Program-made: the position numbers and the translations under genes
Notes under the pieces: model-generated
The model's input: only the letters and a program-made list of their open reading frames with translations
Databases searched by the model: none
What the model was told of the DNA's origin: nothing
Source: an uncultured Lachnospiraceae bacterium
GTDB taxonomy: Bacteria; Bacillota; Clostridia; Lachnospirales; Lachnospiraceae
Direction of reading: 5' to 3'
DNA length: 8,198 bases
NCBI GenBank assembly: GCA_910588895.1
Contig: CAJUSS010000151.1
Span: forward strand, 1 to 8,198
Shown: in pieces, positions 1 through 5,927 of the stretch
Numbering within the stretch: the first letter of the stretch is position 1
Layout: every line of letters starts with the position of its first letter

Positions 1-39
1 ATCTGCCATGGGATCCCATGGTACAGGAACGGTGCCGAT

Positions 40-82
40 GACCACTGCCCTTTTATTATAGAGGGTTGGTGGTTATTTTTCT
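40..82 (+). terminator. Probable rho-independent terminator at left edge
   Basis: The arm ACCAC (41-45) pairs with GTGGT (69-73), and CCCT (48-51) pairs with AGGG (62-65). Two G-U wobbles and one bulged T join the two blocks, and a ten-base AT-rich loop closes the hairpin. The run TTATTTTT (73-80) follows the descending arm, so the polarity is plus strand. One plus-strand frame (3-41) ends in TGA at 39-41, exactly where the hairpin begins, and could be the last codons of a gene lying to the left (reading LPWDPMVQERCR). Twelve codons are too few to name it. Confidence 0.5.
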
Positions 83-117
83 ATCCACTATCTTATTTGA
101 CGCTTACAGTTGGGAAG

Positions 118-234
118 ATGTTGATGGATGAAGCTAGAGAAGAAACGAAAAAGAAGACAGCCAGGAATAGGTTGCAAAAGGGGACTCGTTTGGAAGAGAT
201 AGCTGAAGTCTTAGAACTTATTGTTGAAACTTAA
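118..234 (+). pseudogene. Possible C-terminal remnant of a Rpn/PD-(D/E)XK-type transposase-nuclease
   Basis: An ATG at 118 opens a 38-residue frame ending in TAA at 232-234. The peptide starts MLMDEAREETKKK and ends with LEEIAEVLELIVET. A charged Glu/Lys/Arg linker followed by a 'leucine, xxIAEVLxL' helix is the usual tail of Rpn-family recombination-promoting nuclease/putative transposase proteins in Clostridia; that is recognition by eye from a short string. No ribosome binding site is visible, no catalytic domain is present, and a terminator-like hairpin lies just upstream (40-82). I therefore read it as a decayed fragment. The frame is open back to the window edge, but residues before 118 do not look like protein. 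It could also be chance coding. Confidence 0.3.
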
Positions 235-285
235 GGTCGGCATGGAGCAAGGATAATGGCTCTTAAAGACGAGGCTATAGATGGG

Positions 286-334
286 AACGATCAGGGTTTT
301 TAGGGGGGCGTGCCCTAAAGCCCTGATCGTTTTT
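286..334 (+). terminator. Strong rho-independent terminator
   Basis: AACGATCAGGG (286-296) is perfectly complementary to CCCTGATCGTT (321-331). The stem continues inward (298-305 with 313-320) with one bulged T and one G-U pair, giving about 19 pairs around a seven-base loop. The T run at 330-334 gives plus-strand polarity. It faces the end of the minus-strand activase gene (stop at 354-356). On the minus strand the same hairpin lacks a downstream T run, so it would end activase transcripts only weakly. Confidence 0.85.
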
Positions 335-353
335 GATCTGTGGAGGGCTTGTC

Positions 354-1250
354 TCAGAAAAACGCGTCGATCCCCTGATCTAGGAAAACCTGCCGGTAGT
401 CGGCCAGATCCTCTTCGTGGAGGGCTGCCACAGCTTCGTAAGCATATTCCTGATGGAGCTTATGGTATTTGTTCTCGCCAAATTGATGGAAGGGAAGGAG
501 CTGCACCCGTTCTGCCCCGACCCGTGTAAGGAGAGCGGCCAGCCCTGCGGCATCTTTTAAAGAGCGGTTAAAGCCGGGGATGACCGGGATGCGCGGCAGG
601 ACCGGGATCTTCTGGGCGATCGCCCACTGCAGGTTCTCGACGATCGGTCCATTATGGACGTGAGTGCCTGCATAGTGGCGGTCACTGTCATAGTGCTTCA
701 CATCGAACAGCAAAAGGTTGAACATAGGGGCCAGTCTTTGAAAGACTGGAGGCTCTGCATAGCCGGTGGTCTCGAGCGCCAGATGGATCTGCTGTTGCTT
801 TAAGGCAGTGAGGAGTTCTTCCAAAAACTCTGGCTGGGCCAGGCCCTCGCCGCCGGATATGGTCACGCCGCCGCCGGAGGTCTCATAGAAATCCTTATCC
901 TGCAGACAGACCTTTACCACCTCCTGGACGGTCTTTGCCTCGCCTTCGTAGCTTAATGCCTCCTCCGGGCAATCATGCACGCATTGCAGACAGCCCACAC
1001 ATCTCTCCGGATCGATGGTGACCACCTTATCCTGCAGAGAGACCGCTTTTTGCGGGCAAGTGTGGACACAGGCAGAACACTTAGTGCATCGGCGCTGGTC
1101 GTAGAGGATCTGGACAGCCGTGGACTGGGATTCCGGGTTGGCGCACCATTTACAGCGCAGGGGACAGCCCTTAAAAAAGACCGTGGTGCGTACTCCGGGG
1201 CCGTCGTTCGTGCTGAATTTCTGGATGTTAAAGATCGTGCCTTTGCACAT
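354..1250 (-). CDS. Glycyl radical enzyme activating protein (radical SAM)
   Basis: This 298-residue protein is the activase expected for the GRE at 2527-4938. It would use S-adenosylmethionine and a [4Fe-4S] cluster to abstract hydrogen from the GRE glycine. The radical SAM motif C-x3-C-x2-C is Cys29, Cys33 and Cys36 (GCPLRCKWC). A ferredoxin-like insert holds two further cluster motifs, Cys55/58/61/65 and Cys84/87/90/94, as in activases of GRE dehydratases and lyases but not in short PFL activase. The SAM-binding SGGE element is at residues 132-135. The ATG at 1250 is preceded by AAAGGAGG at normal spacing. The gene lies downstream of the regulator on the same strand but has its own strong promoter at 1323-1351. 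In E. coli the counterparts (YbiY, PflC) sit next to their GREs; here the regulator intervenes. Family assignment is firm; pairing with this GRE is inference from neighbourhood. Confidence 0.95.
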   Translation of the reverse strand: MCKGTIFNIQKFSTNDGPGVRTTVFFKGCPLRCKWCANPESQSTAVQILYDQRRCTKCSACVHTCPQKAVSLQDKVVTIDPERCVGCLQCVHDCPEEALSYEGEAKTVQEVVKVCLQDKDFYETSGGGVTISGGEGLAQPEFLEELLTALKQQQIHLALETTGYAEPPVFQRLAPMFNLLLFDVKHYDSDRHYAGTHVHNGPIVENLQWAIAQKIPVLPRIPVIPGFNRSLKDAAGLAALLTRVGAERVQLLPFHQFGENKYHKLHQEYAYEAVAALHEEDLADYRQVFLDQGIDAFF

Positions 1251-1322
1251 GGTAGATATCCTCCTTTATGCCCGGAACGCGGTTTTCTGTCGGGATCGGC
1301 TCTGTGGCTTTTCGGTAAGGAT

Positions 1323-1351
1323 ATCATAGCACACGTGTAAATGAATGTAAA
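1323..1351 (-). promoter_or_regulatory. Promoter of the activase gene
   Basis: Reading the minus strand, TTTACA (1351-1346) and TATGAT (1328-1323) are separated by exactly 17 bases, and TGC directly before the -10 makes it an extended -10. Each hexamer matches the sigma-A consensus at five of six positions. Transcription would start near 1316, giving a leader of about 65 bases that carries the AAAGGAGG ribosome binding site. A pure A/T palindrome (1349-1364) touches the -35 on its upstream side. Confidence 0.7.
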
Positions 1352-1368
1352 TATATATATATTTCAGA

Positions 1369-1391
1369 TATAAGAAAAAATGTTTCTTATA
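1369..1391. repeat. Perfect AT-rich inverted repeat upstream of the activase promoter
   Basis: TATAAGAAA (1369-1377) and TTTCTTATA (1383-1391) are perfect reverse complements around a five-base centre. The repeat lies between the regulator stop codon and the activase -35 (1346-1351). As RNA it would be a weak AT hairpin without a following T run on the minus strand, so a regulator-binding site or a poor terminator of the regulator transcript are both possible. A protein site is my preference. Confidence 0.5.
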
Positions 1392-1407
1392 AAACCGAAC
1401 TGCCAGG

Positions 1408-2154
1408 TCAGATGGTGATCACCTGAATCTGGCATTGCATTAACCCATCTGCGGTCGCCTGTGGGATCTGACTGTCTGTGATCACTGTGCGCGGATAGTC
1501 CCGCAGGTTCAGCGGGACGACCCCGTGGCGGGTGAATTTCTCACTTTCCGTCAAGATCACGATGTGCTCTGCCTGGCGGGCCATATCTCGCACAGCCTGG
1601 GCCCGCATCTGGTCCCGGTTGGTAAAGCCGGTCTGTCTGGAATAGCCATCCGTGCCGATGAAAAAATATTTTACATAAAAGTTTTCCACGCATTGGCGGA
1701 TCATCGGTCCTACCAGGACCTGGGAATCCTGCTGATAGATCCCCCCCAAGAGAACGATCTGGAAATTAGATCTGCCCCGGATATACTCAGAGATGAACGC
1801 GCTGTTGGTGATGATGGTCAGGTCCTTTTTGGAAACCGTGAGCTCTTCTGCCAAAAGGGCACAGCAGCTCCCGCTCTCGATCATCAGAGTGTCCCCGTCA
1901 AAGATCAGCTCTGCTGCGCGCTTGGCGATCTTTCGCTTGGCCTCATAGTGGTAAGCGATGCGCCCGTGCAGGTTGTCCGCGCTCCTTAAGCAGGCGGATC
2001 CGTGCTCCCGGACGATGATCCCCTGCCGCTCCAGCTCGTCTAAGTCTTTGCGCACCGTGACCTGCGAGACTCCCAGCTTTTCTGCCAGCTGGGAGACTTC
2101 TATCTTATTTTCTATGGTCAGAAATTCCAATATCTGGTTTGTTCGTTTATTCAT
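1408..2154 (-). CDS. DeoR-family transcriptional regulator
   Basis: The 248-residue protein has the DeoR/GlpR architecture. An N-terminal winged helix-turn-helix spans about residues 1-57, with VSQLAEKLGVSQVTVRKDLDEL holding the recognition helix. A C-terminal DeoRC sensor domain spans about residues 75-230, with the recognisable stretches GDTLMIESGS, TIITNSAFISEYI and VLLGGIYQQDSQVLVGP. The family normally represses carbohydrate operons and is released by a phosphorylated sugar intermediate. The gene is divergent from the GRE gene and upstream of the activase, so local control of this cluster is the natural inference; an anhydrohexitol phosphate or deoxysugar phosphate effector would fit. 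The ATG at 2154 is the only in-frame start near the ribosome binding site AGGAG (2167-2171), whose 12-base spacing is long and suggests modest translation. Length is normal for the family. Confidence 0.93.
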   Translation of the reverse strand: MNKRTNQILEFLTIENKIEVSQLAEKLGVSQVTVRKDLDELERQGIIVREHGSACLRSADNLHGRIAYHYEAKRKIAKRAAELIFDGDTLMIESGSCCALLAEELTVSKKDLTIITNSAFISEYIRGRSNFQIVLLGGIYQQDSQVLVGPMIRQCVENFYVKYFFIGTDGYSRQTGFTNRDQMRAQAVRDMARQAEHIVILTESEKFTRHGVVPLNLRDYPRTVITDSQIPQATADGLMQCQIQVITI

Positions 2155-2183
2155 GTTTCGTGGCGACTCCTATTTTTGTTTTT

Positions 2184-2212
2184 ATCTTAGCACAAAAAGT
2201 AAGTACTAGCAA
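2184..2212 (-). promoter_or_regulatory. Promoter of the DeoR-family regulator gene
   Basis: On the minus strand TTGCTA (2212-2207) and TAAGAT (2189-2184) are separated by 17 bases, with TGC directly before the -10 as an extended -10 element. Each hexamer matches consensus at four of six positions. Predicted start is near 2177, giving a leader of about 20 bases with AGGAG at 2171-2167. One arm of the inverted repeat described at 2199-2225 falls inside the spacer. Confidence 0.5.
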
Positions 2213-2225
2213 GAGAATGACTTAC
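2199..2225. repeat. Candidate operator: GTAAGT-N15-ACTTAC
   Basis: GTAAGT (2199-2204) and ACTTAC (2220-2225) form an inverted repeat whose arms are 21 bases apart, about two helical turns. It surrounds the -35 of the regulator promoter. Six-base arms can arise by chance, so this is a weak candidate for autoregulation. Confidence 0.25.
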
Positions 2226-2448
2226 AAATGAAATGTGCTTTGATAAAGCGGTCACTATCCACACCCACGCCGATCGTTGTGAGGGGCCCCTGTGGGGGAC
2301 CTGAGCCTCCGGATCCCGGGCAACTTACAGGCAACAGATCAAAATGCCAGCGGGCTATCTGTGATCGATCTCTGCAAGAAGATCCCTTGGCGTGGGTATG
2401 AAAAGAAACTTATGAATGAAAGAAAAATATATTTTTATGAAACAACCA
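2226..2448. other. Unassigned GC-rich segment between the divergent promoters
   Basis: The whole gene-free region is 2155-2526. Apart from the two promoters, about 150 bases (2253-2400) are GC-rich and hold no recognised gene or riboswitch. Small hairpins are visible: CCCC/GGGG with loop TGT (2287-2297), extended by GG/CC, and TCCGG/CCGGG with loop ATC (2308-2320). A GTG-started frame at 2292 runs into the GRE region but has no ribosome binding site and crosses the GRE promoter, so I do not call it. From 2400 the sequence turns AT-rich, with a 14-base palindrome AAAAATATATTTTT (2423-2436) just upstream of the GRE -35, possibly an UP element. Confidence 0.4.
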
Positions 2449-2477
2449 TTGCATTTGTGTACAGAGTATGCTATAGT
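2449..2477 (+). promoter_or_regulatory. Promoter of the GRE-FSA operon
   Basis: TTGCAT (2449-2454) and TATAGT (2472-2477) are separated by 17 bases, and TGC (2469-2471) precedes the -10 as an extended element. The -10 matches TATAAT at five of six positions; the -35 is weak beyond TTG, which the extended -10 may offset. Predicted start is near 2484, leaving a leader of about 43 bases. This promoter lies downstream of an in-frame ATG at 2416 and so argues against that start for the GRE. Confidence 0.62.
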
Positions 2478-2511
2478 ACATCTACGAACAAAAACAATAT
2501 TTATTCCAAAT

Positions 2512-2520
2512 GGAAGGGGA
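2512..2520 (+). promoter_or_regulatory. Ribosome binding site fixing the GRE start
   Basis: GGAAGGGGA lies six bases before the ATG at 2527. The in-frame ATG at 2416 has no comparable site and lies upstream of the promoter. The residues between the two starts do not resemble the family, while those after 2527 do, so 2527 is the start. Confidence 0.75.
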
Positions 2521-2526
2521 ACGTTT

Positions 2527-4938
2527 ATGAAGAACGTGGAGCATTTTGGGGATCTTACGCCAAGGATGGAAAAGTTCAGGGAGACAGTCCTGGATAAGAA
2601 GCCTTACATCTGTGCCGAGCGAGCCGTGCTGGTGACAGAGGCGTATAAAAAACATAAAAACCAGCCTGCAGTCATGAAACGGGCGCTGATGCTGAAGAAT
2701 GTCCTGGAGAAGATGTCGATCTATATCGAGGATGAGACCCTGATCGTGGGGAACCAGGCTGCTTCGAATAAAGATGCCCCGATCTTCCCGGAGTACACCC
2801 TGGATTTTGTCATCGATGAGCTGGATACCTTTGAAAAGCGTGACGGGGATGTGTTCTATATCACCGAGGAAACAAAGGAAATGCTCCGCTCCATCGCCCC
2901 CTTTTGGGAGAACAACAACCTTCGGGCCCGAGGCAAAGCCCTGCTTCCGGAGGAGGTAGATGTGTTCATGGAGACCGGGTTCTTTGGCATGGAAGGGAAG
3001 CTGAATTCCGGTGATGCCCATCTGGCGGCGGACTACAGGACTATGCTGGAGATCGGACTGAAAGGTTACGAGGAGAGGGTCAGGAGGCTGCGCGCAGAAC
3101 TGGATCTGTGTGTCCCGGAGGACATCGATAAGAACTGCTTTTACAAGGCCGTGCTGATCGTCATCCAGGCGGTCAAAGACTTTGCCCACCGCTACGCTGT
3201 GCTGGCCAGGGAGAAGGCAGAGACTGCGGACAGTGCAAGGAAGGCGGAGCTCTTAGAGATCGCCAGGATCTGCGACAAGGTCCCCTACGAGCCGGCAGAG
3301 ACCTTTTGGGAGGCAGTACAGGCCACCTGGTCCATCCAGCTGATCCTCCAGATCGAATCCAACGGCCATTCCTTATCTTATGGACGTTTTGATCAGTATA
3401 TCTATCCCTATTATAAAAGCGATTTAGAGAAAGGGGCCATCACACCGGACCAGGCGGTGGAGATCCTGACGAACCTGTGGATCAAGACCCTGACGATCAA
3501 CAAGGTCCGGAGCTGGACCCACACCTTGAGCAGCGCGGGCAGCCCTATGTACCAGAATGTGACTGTAGGCGGCCAGACGCGGGATAAGAAGGACGCGGTC
3601 AATGCGTTGTCCTTCCTGGTGCTGCGCTCCGTGGCACAGACCAGGTTGCCCCAGCCGAACCTGACCGTCCGCTATCACAAGGGCCTGTCAAAGGAGTTCA
3701 TGGATGAGGCGATCGAGGTCATGAAGCTGGGCACCGGCATGCCGGCCTTTAACTCCGATGAAGTGATCATCCCTTCCTTTATCGAAAAAGGGGTCCTTGA
3801 GGAGGATGCCTATGATTATTCCGCGATCGGCTGCGTAGAGACCGCAGTGCCGGGCAAATGGGGCTACCGCTGCACCGGCATGAGCTATCTGAACTTCCCC
3901 CGCATCCTGCTGATCGCCATGAACAATGGTATCGACCCCACCTCCGGCAAGCGGTTCGCGGAGGGCTACGGCCAACTTCCGGACTTTAAGACCTATGAGG
4001 AGCTGGAAGCCGCGATCGAGAAGACCACCCGGGAGCTGACCCGGATGAGCGTGATCGTGGAGAATGCCATCGATCTGGCGATCGAGCGGGAATGCCCGGA
4101 TATCCTGTGCTCTATGCTGACCCAGGACTGCATCGGCAGGGGCAAGACCATAAAAGAGGGCGGGGCGGTCTACGACTTCATCTCCGGCCTCCAGGTAGGG
4201 ATCGCCAACATGGCAGACAGCCTTGCGGCGATCAAGAAGCTGGTCTATGAGGAAGAAAAGATCACCCCACAGCAGCTGATGGATGCGCTGGAGGATGATT
4301 TTATGAGTCCGGAGAGCCAGAAGATCCAGCGCATGCTGATCAATGATGCACCCAAATACGGCAATGATGACGACCGCGCAGACCAGCTGGTAGTGGATGT
4401 CTATAACGCATATATCGATGAGATGAAAAAGTATCCCAATACCCGGTACGGCAGAGGGCCGATCGGAGGGATCCGCTATGCAGGTACCTCCAGTATCTCC
4501 GCCAACGTAGGACAGGGCATGGGGACCATGGCCACGCCGGACGGACGGCATGCACGCCAGCCGCTGACAGAAGGCTGCTCCCCGGCCCATGGCATGGATA
4601 AGAACGGCCCTACCGCCGTGTTCAAGTCCGTGTCCAAGCTGCCCACCCACGAGATCACCGGCGGCGTGCTCCTGAACCAAAAGGTGACCCCTCAGCTGCT
4701 TTCTAAGGAAGAGAACAAGGAAAAGCTCAAGATGATCATCCGCACCTTTTTTGACCGTCTGGACGGCTATCATGTCCAGTACAATGTGGTCTCAAAAGAG
4801 ACCCTGCTGGATGCGCAGGCCCATCCGGAGGATCACAAGGACCTGATCGTCCGCGTGGCCGGATATTCCGCATTCTTCAATGTACTGTCCAAGGCGACCC
4901 AGGATGATATCATCGGGCGTACGGAGCAGACATTATAG
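2527..4938 (+). CDS. Glycyl radical enzyme, YbiW/PflD-type C-O lyase
   Basis: This 803-residue protein is a complete GRE: PFL-like domain followed by the C-terminal glycine-radical domain. The thiyl loop is GCVE (Cys436, Glu438); the Glu after Cys-x is typical of eliminating or C-O-cleaving GREs rather than pyruvate formate-lyase, which has Cys-Cys. The radical loop RVAGY places the radical at Gly779. Stretches such as NGHSLSYGRFDQY (279-291), SAGSPMYQNVTVGGQ (336-350), GKWGYRCTGMS (443-453) and RYGRGPIGG (640-648) closely resemble E. coli YbiW from memory; YbiW is 810 residues. YbiW and PflD were reported to open 1,5-anhydroglucitol 6-phosphate and 1,5-anhydromannitol 6-phosphate, respectively, to 1-deoxyfructose 6-phosphate. 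The following FSA gene, 49 bases away, supports the same role. Which epimer is used cannot be read from sequence alone. The protein is cytoplasmic and anaerobic, and needs the activase at 354-1250. Confidence 0.93.
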   Translation: MKNVEHFGDLTPRMEKFRETVLDKKPYICAERAVLVTEAYKKHKNQPAVMKRALMLKNVLEKMSIYIEDETLIVGNQAASNKDAPIFPEYTLDFVIDELDTFEKRDGDVFYITEETKEMLRSIAPFWENNNLRARGKALLPEEVDVFMETGFFGMEGKLNSGDAHLAADYRTMLEIGLKGYEERVRRLRAELDLCVPEDIDKNCFYKAVLIVIQAVKDFAHRYAVLAREKAETADSARKAELLEIARICDKVPYEPAETFWEAVQATWSIQLILQIESNGHSLSYGRFDQYIYPYYKSDLEKGAITPDQAVEILTNLWIKTLTINKVRSWTHTLSSAGSPMYQNVTVGGQTRDKKDAVNALSFLVLRSVAQTRLPQPNLTVRYHKGLSKEFMDEAIEVMKLGTGMPAFNSDEVIIPSFIEKGVLEEDAYDYSAIGCVETAVPGKWGYRCTGMSYLNFPRILLIAMNNGIDPTSGKRFAEGYGQLPDFKTYEELEAAIEKTTRELTRMSVIVENAIDLAIERECPDILCSMLTQDCIGRGKTIKEGGAVYDFISGLQVGIANMADSLAAIKKLVYEEEKITPQQLMDALEDDFMSPESQKIQRMLINDAPKYGNDDDRADQLVVDVYNAYIDEMKKYPNTRYGRGPIGGIRYAGTSSISANVGQGMGTMATPDGRHARQPLTEGCSPAHGMDKNGPTAVFKSVSKLPTHEITGGVLLNQKVTPQLLSKEENKEKLKMIIRTFFDRLDGYHVQYNVVSKETLLDAQAHPEDHKDLIVRVAGYSAFFNVLSKATQDDIIGRTEQTL

Positions 4939-4987
4939 AGGGATCGTTTGTGAGCATTATTAGGAGGATGACAAGGAGGAGACCATC

Positions 4988-5665
4988 ATGAAGTTATGTA
5001 TCGATACCGCAGACGTAGCACAGATCAGGCACATCTATACGTTTTTCCCGGTGGACGGCGTATCCACCAATCCTTCGATCCTGGCAAAGGCCGGGCGGGA
5101 TCCTTATGAGGTCTTAAAGGAGATCCGTTCCATCATCGGCGAGGACGACGAGCTGTTCGTACAGGTCATGGCCAGGAAGGCCAATGTCATGGTGGAGGAA
5201 GCACACCGCATCCTCCAGGAGCTGGGGAAGACCACGCTGGTCAAGGTCCCCTGTACGCCAGAGGGCTTCAAGGCGATGAAGATGCTGCGCGAGGAAGGCA
5301 TCCGTTTTATCGGGACCGCGGTCTACACCGCCATGCAGGGATGGCTGGCCGCAAAGTGCGGTGCAGAGTATGTGGCGCCCTATGTGAACCGGATCGACAA
5401 TATGGGCTTTGACGGGATCCAGGTAGCCAAGGATATCCATGACGCGATCGCAGGCAGCGGCTATGACAGCGGACTTTTGGCAGCAAGCTTCAAGAACAGC
5501 CAGCAGGTACTGGAGCTGGCCAGATATGGGGTCAAGGCGGTCACAGCAGCGCCGGATATCATCGAGGGGCTGGTAAAGAACGCGGCGATCGATCACGCGC
5601 TCGATGCGTTCACAGAGGATCTTGAAGGGCTGTGCGGGAAAGGCAGGACCATGGCGGATCTATGA
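4988..5665 (+). CDS. fsa: Fructose-6-phosphate aldolase / TalC-like transaldolase
   Basis: At 225 residues this is the short FSA/TalC type of the transaldolase family (FsaA and FsaB are about 220). The Schiff-base lysine is Lys86 in LVKVPCT. Other FSA signatures are Asp6 (CIDTADV), the STNPS loop (26-30), Gln59 (FVQVM), Thr110 (FIGTAVY), APYVNRID with Tyr132 and Arg135, and LAASFK with Ser167. FSA cleaves or forms aldol bonds between glyceraldehyde 3-phosphate and dihydroxyacetone or hydroxyacetone. Next to a YbiW-type GRE, the expected reaction is cleavage of 1-deoxyfructose 6-phosphate to glyceraldehyde 3-phosphate and hydroxyacetone. E. coli keeps the same pairing (fsaA by ybiW, fsaB/talC by pflD). 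The start is set by AAGGAGGAG (4973-4981) six bases before the ATG. It is probably cotranscribed with the GRE; no terminator or promoter is visible in the 49-base gap. Gln59 and Tyr132 favour aldolase over true transaldolase activity. Confidence 0.93.
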   Translation: MKLCIDTADVAQIRHIYTFFPVDGVSTNPSILAKAGRDPYEVLKEIRSIIGEDDELFVQVMARKANVMVEEAHRILQELGKTTLVKVPCTPEGFKAMKMLREEGIRFIGTAVYTAMQGWLAAKCGAEYVAPYVNRIDNMGFDGIQVAKDIHDAIAGSGYDSGLLAASFKNSQQVLELARYGVKAVTAAPDIIEGLVKNAAIDHALDAFTEDLEGLCGKGRTMADL

Positions 5666-5927
5666 TCGCATGACAGCCGAAAAAGCGCGCGTGAGCGTTG
5701 CGGGTCGATCCCGACAGGATCAGCTCAAGCTGTATGCGGACAAGGGGCGAACGGTCTTGTACACGCTTTTGCACCTGTCCGCATATAGTAGACCAAGCCC
5801 TTGCGATACAGAGCCTATAGATATCCGAACCTGCAGCAAGCGGCTGCAATGGACATCGAAGGCATACTATACCCGGCACCGGGCCTCCTGTATGCGAGGG
5901 CATGATCGATCGTATGGAGGTGCAGAG
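5666..5927. repeat. Hairpin-rich intergenic segment with recurrent TATGCG
   Basis: No gene is evident here. TATGCGGACA (5733-5742) and TGTCCGCATA (5776-5785) are perfect complements around a 33-base loop. GCATAC (5862-5867) and GTATGC (5890-5895) enclose a CCCG/CGGG hairpin (5872-5883). TGCAGC/GCTGCA (5832-5848) is a third stem. CTGTATGCG occurs twice as a direct repeat (5730-5738, 5888-5896). None of the stems is followed by a T run, so none is a clear terminator. The plus-strand frame of the lysin gene is open back into the aldolase gene, but its residues before 5928 look non-coding. Confidence 0.45.
5916..5920 (+). promoter_or_regulatory. Ribosome binding site fixing the lysin start
   Basis: GGAGG (extended by TG) lies seven bases before the ATG at 5928. 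The same frame stays open upstream into the aldolase gene (an ATG exists at 5604), but no ribosome binding site precedes that start and the extra residues show no domain-like character. Confidence 0.75.

Noticed and set aside
1255..1325. GATATCC...GGATATC inverted repeat around the activase leader
   Set aside because: Seven-base arms 57 bases apart; the distal arm overlaps the -10 and would not be in the transcript, and the near arm includes the ribosome binding site region by chance.
2241..2254. Possible catabolite response (cre) site TGATAAAGCGGTCA
   Set aside because: Three mismatches to the consensus, including the central CG, so not supportable.
2416..2526. N-terminal extension of the GRE from the ATG at 2416
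   Set aside because: It lies upstream of a good promoter (2449-2477), has no ribosome binding site, and its residues do not resemble GREs; the ATG at 2527 has a proper ribosome binding site.
2292..2597. GTG-started 101-codon plus-strand frame
   Set aside because: No ribosome binding site, crosses the GRE promoter, and overlaps the GRE start in another frame.
3688..4773. Long minus-strand frame inside the GRE gene
   Set aside because: Shadow of a GC-rich coding sequence whose plus strand encodes conserved GRE motifs throughout.
4968..4991. Seven-codon mini-ORF (MTRRRPS) overlapping the aldolase start
   Set aside because: Its AGG AGG AGA codons are the aldolase Shine-Dalgarno itself, and the preceding AGGAGG abuts the ATG with no spacing, so translation is unlikely.
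5604..5927. Upstream extension of the lysin gene overlapping the aldolase gene
   Set aside because: The frame is merely free of stops; the residues show no domain character and the ribosome binding site at 5916-5920 defines a later start.
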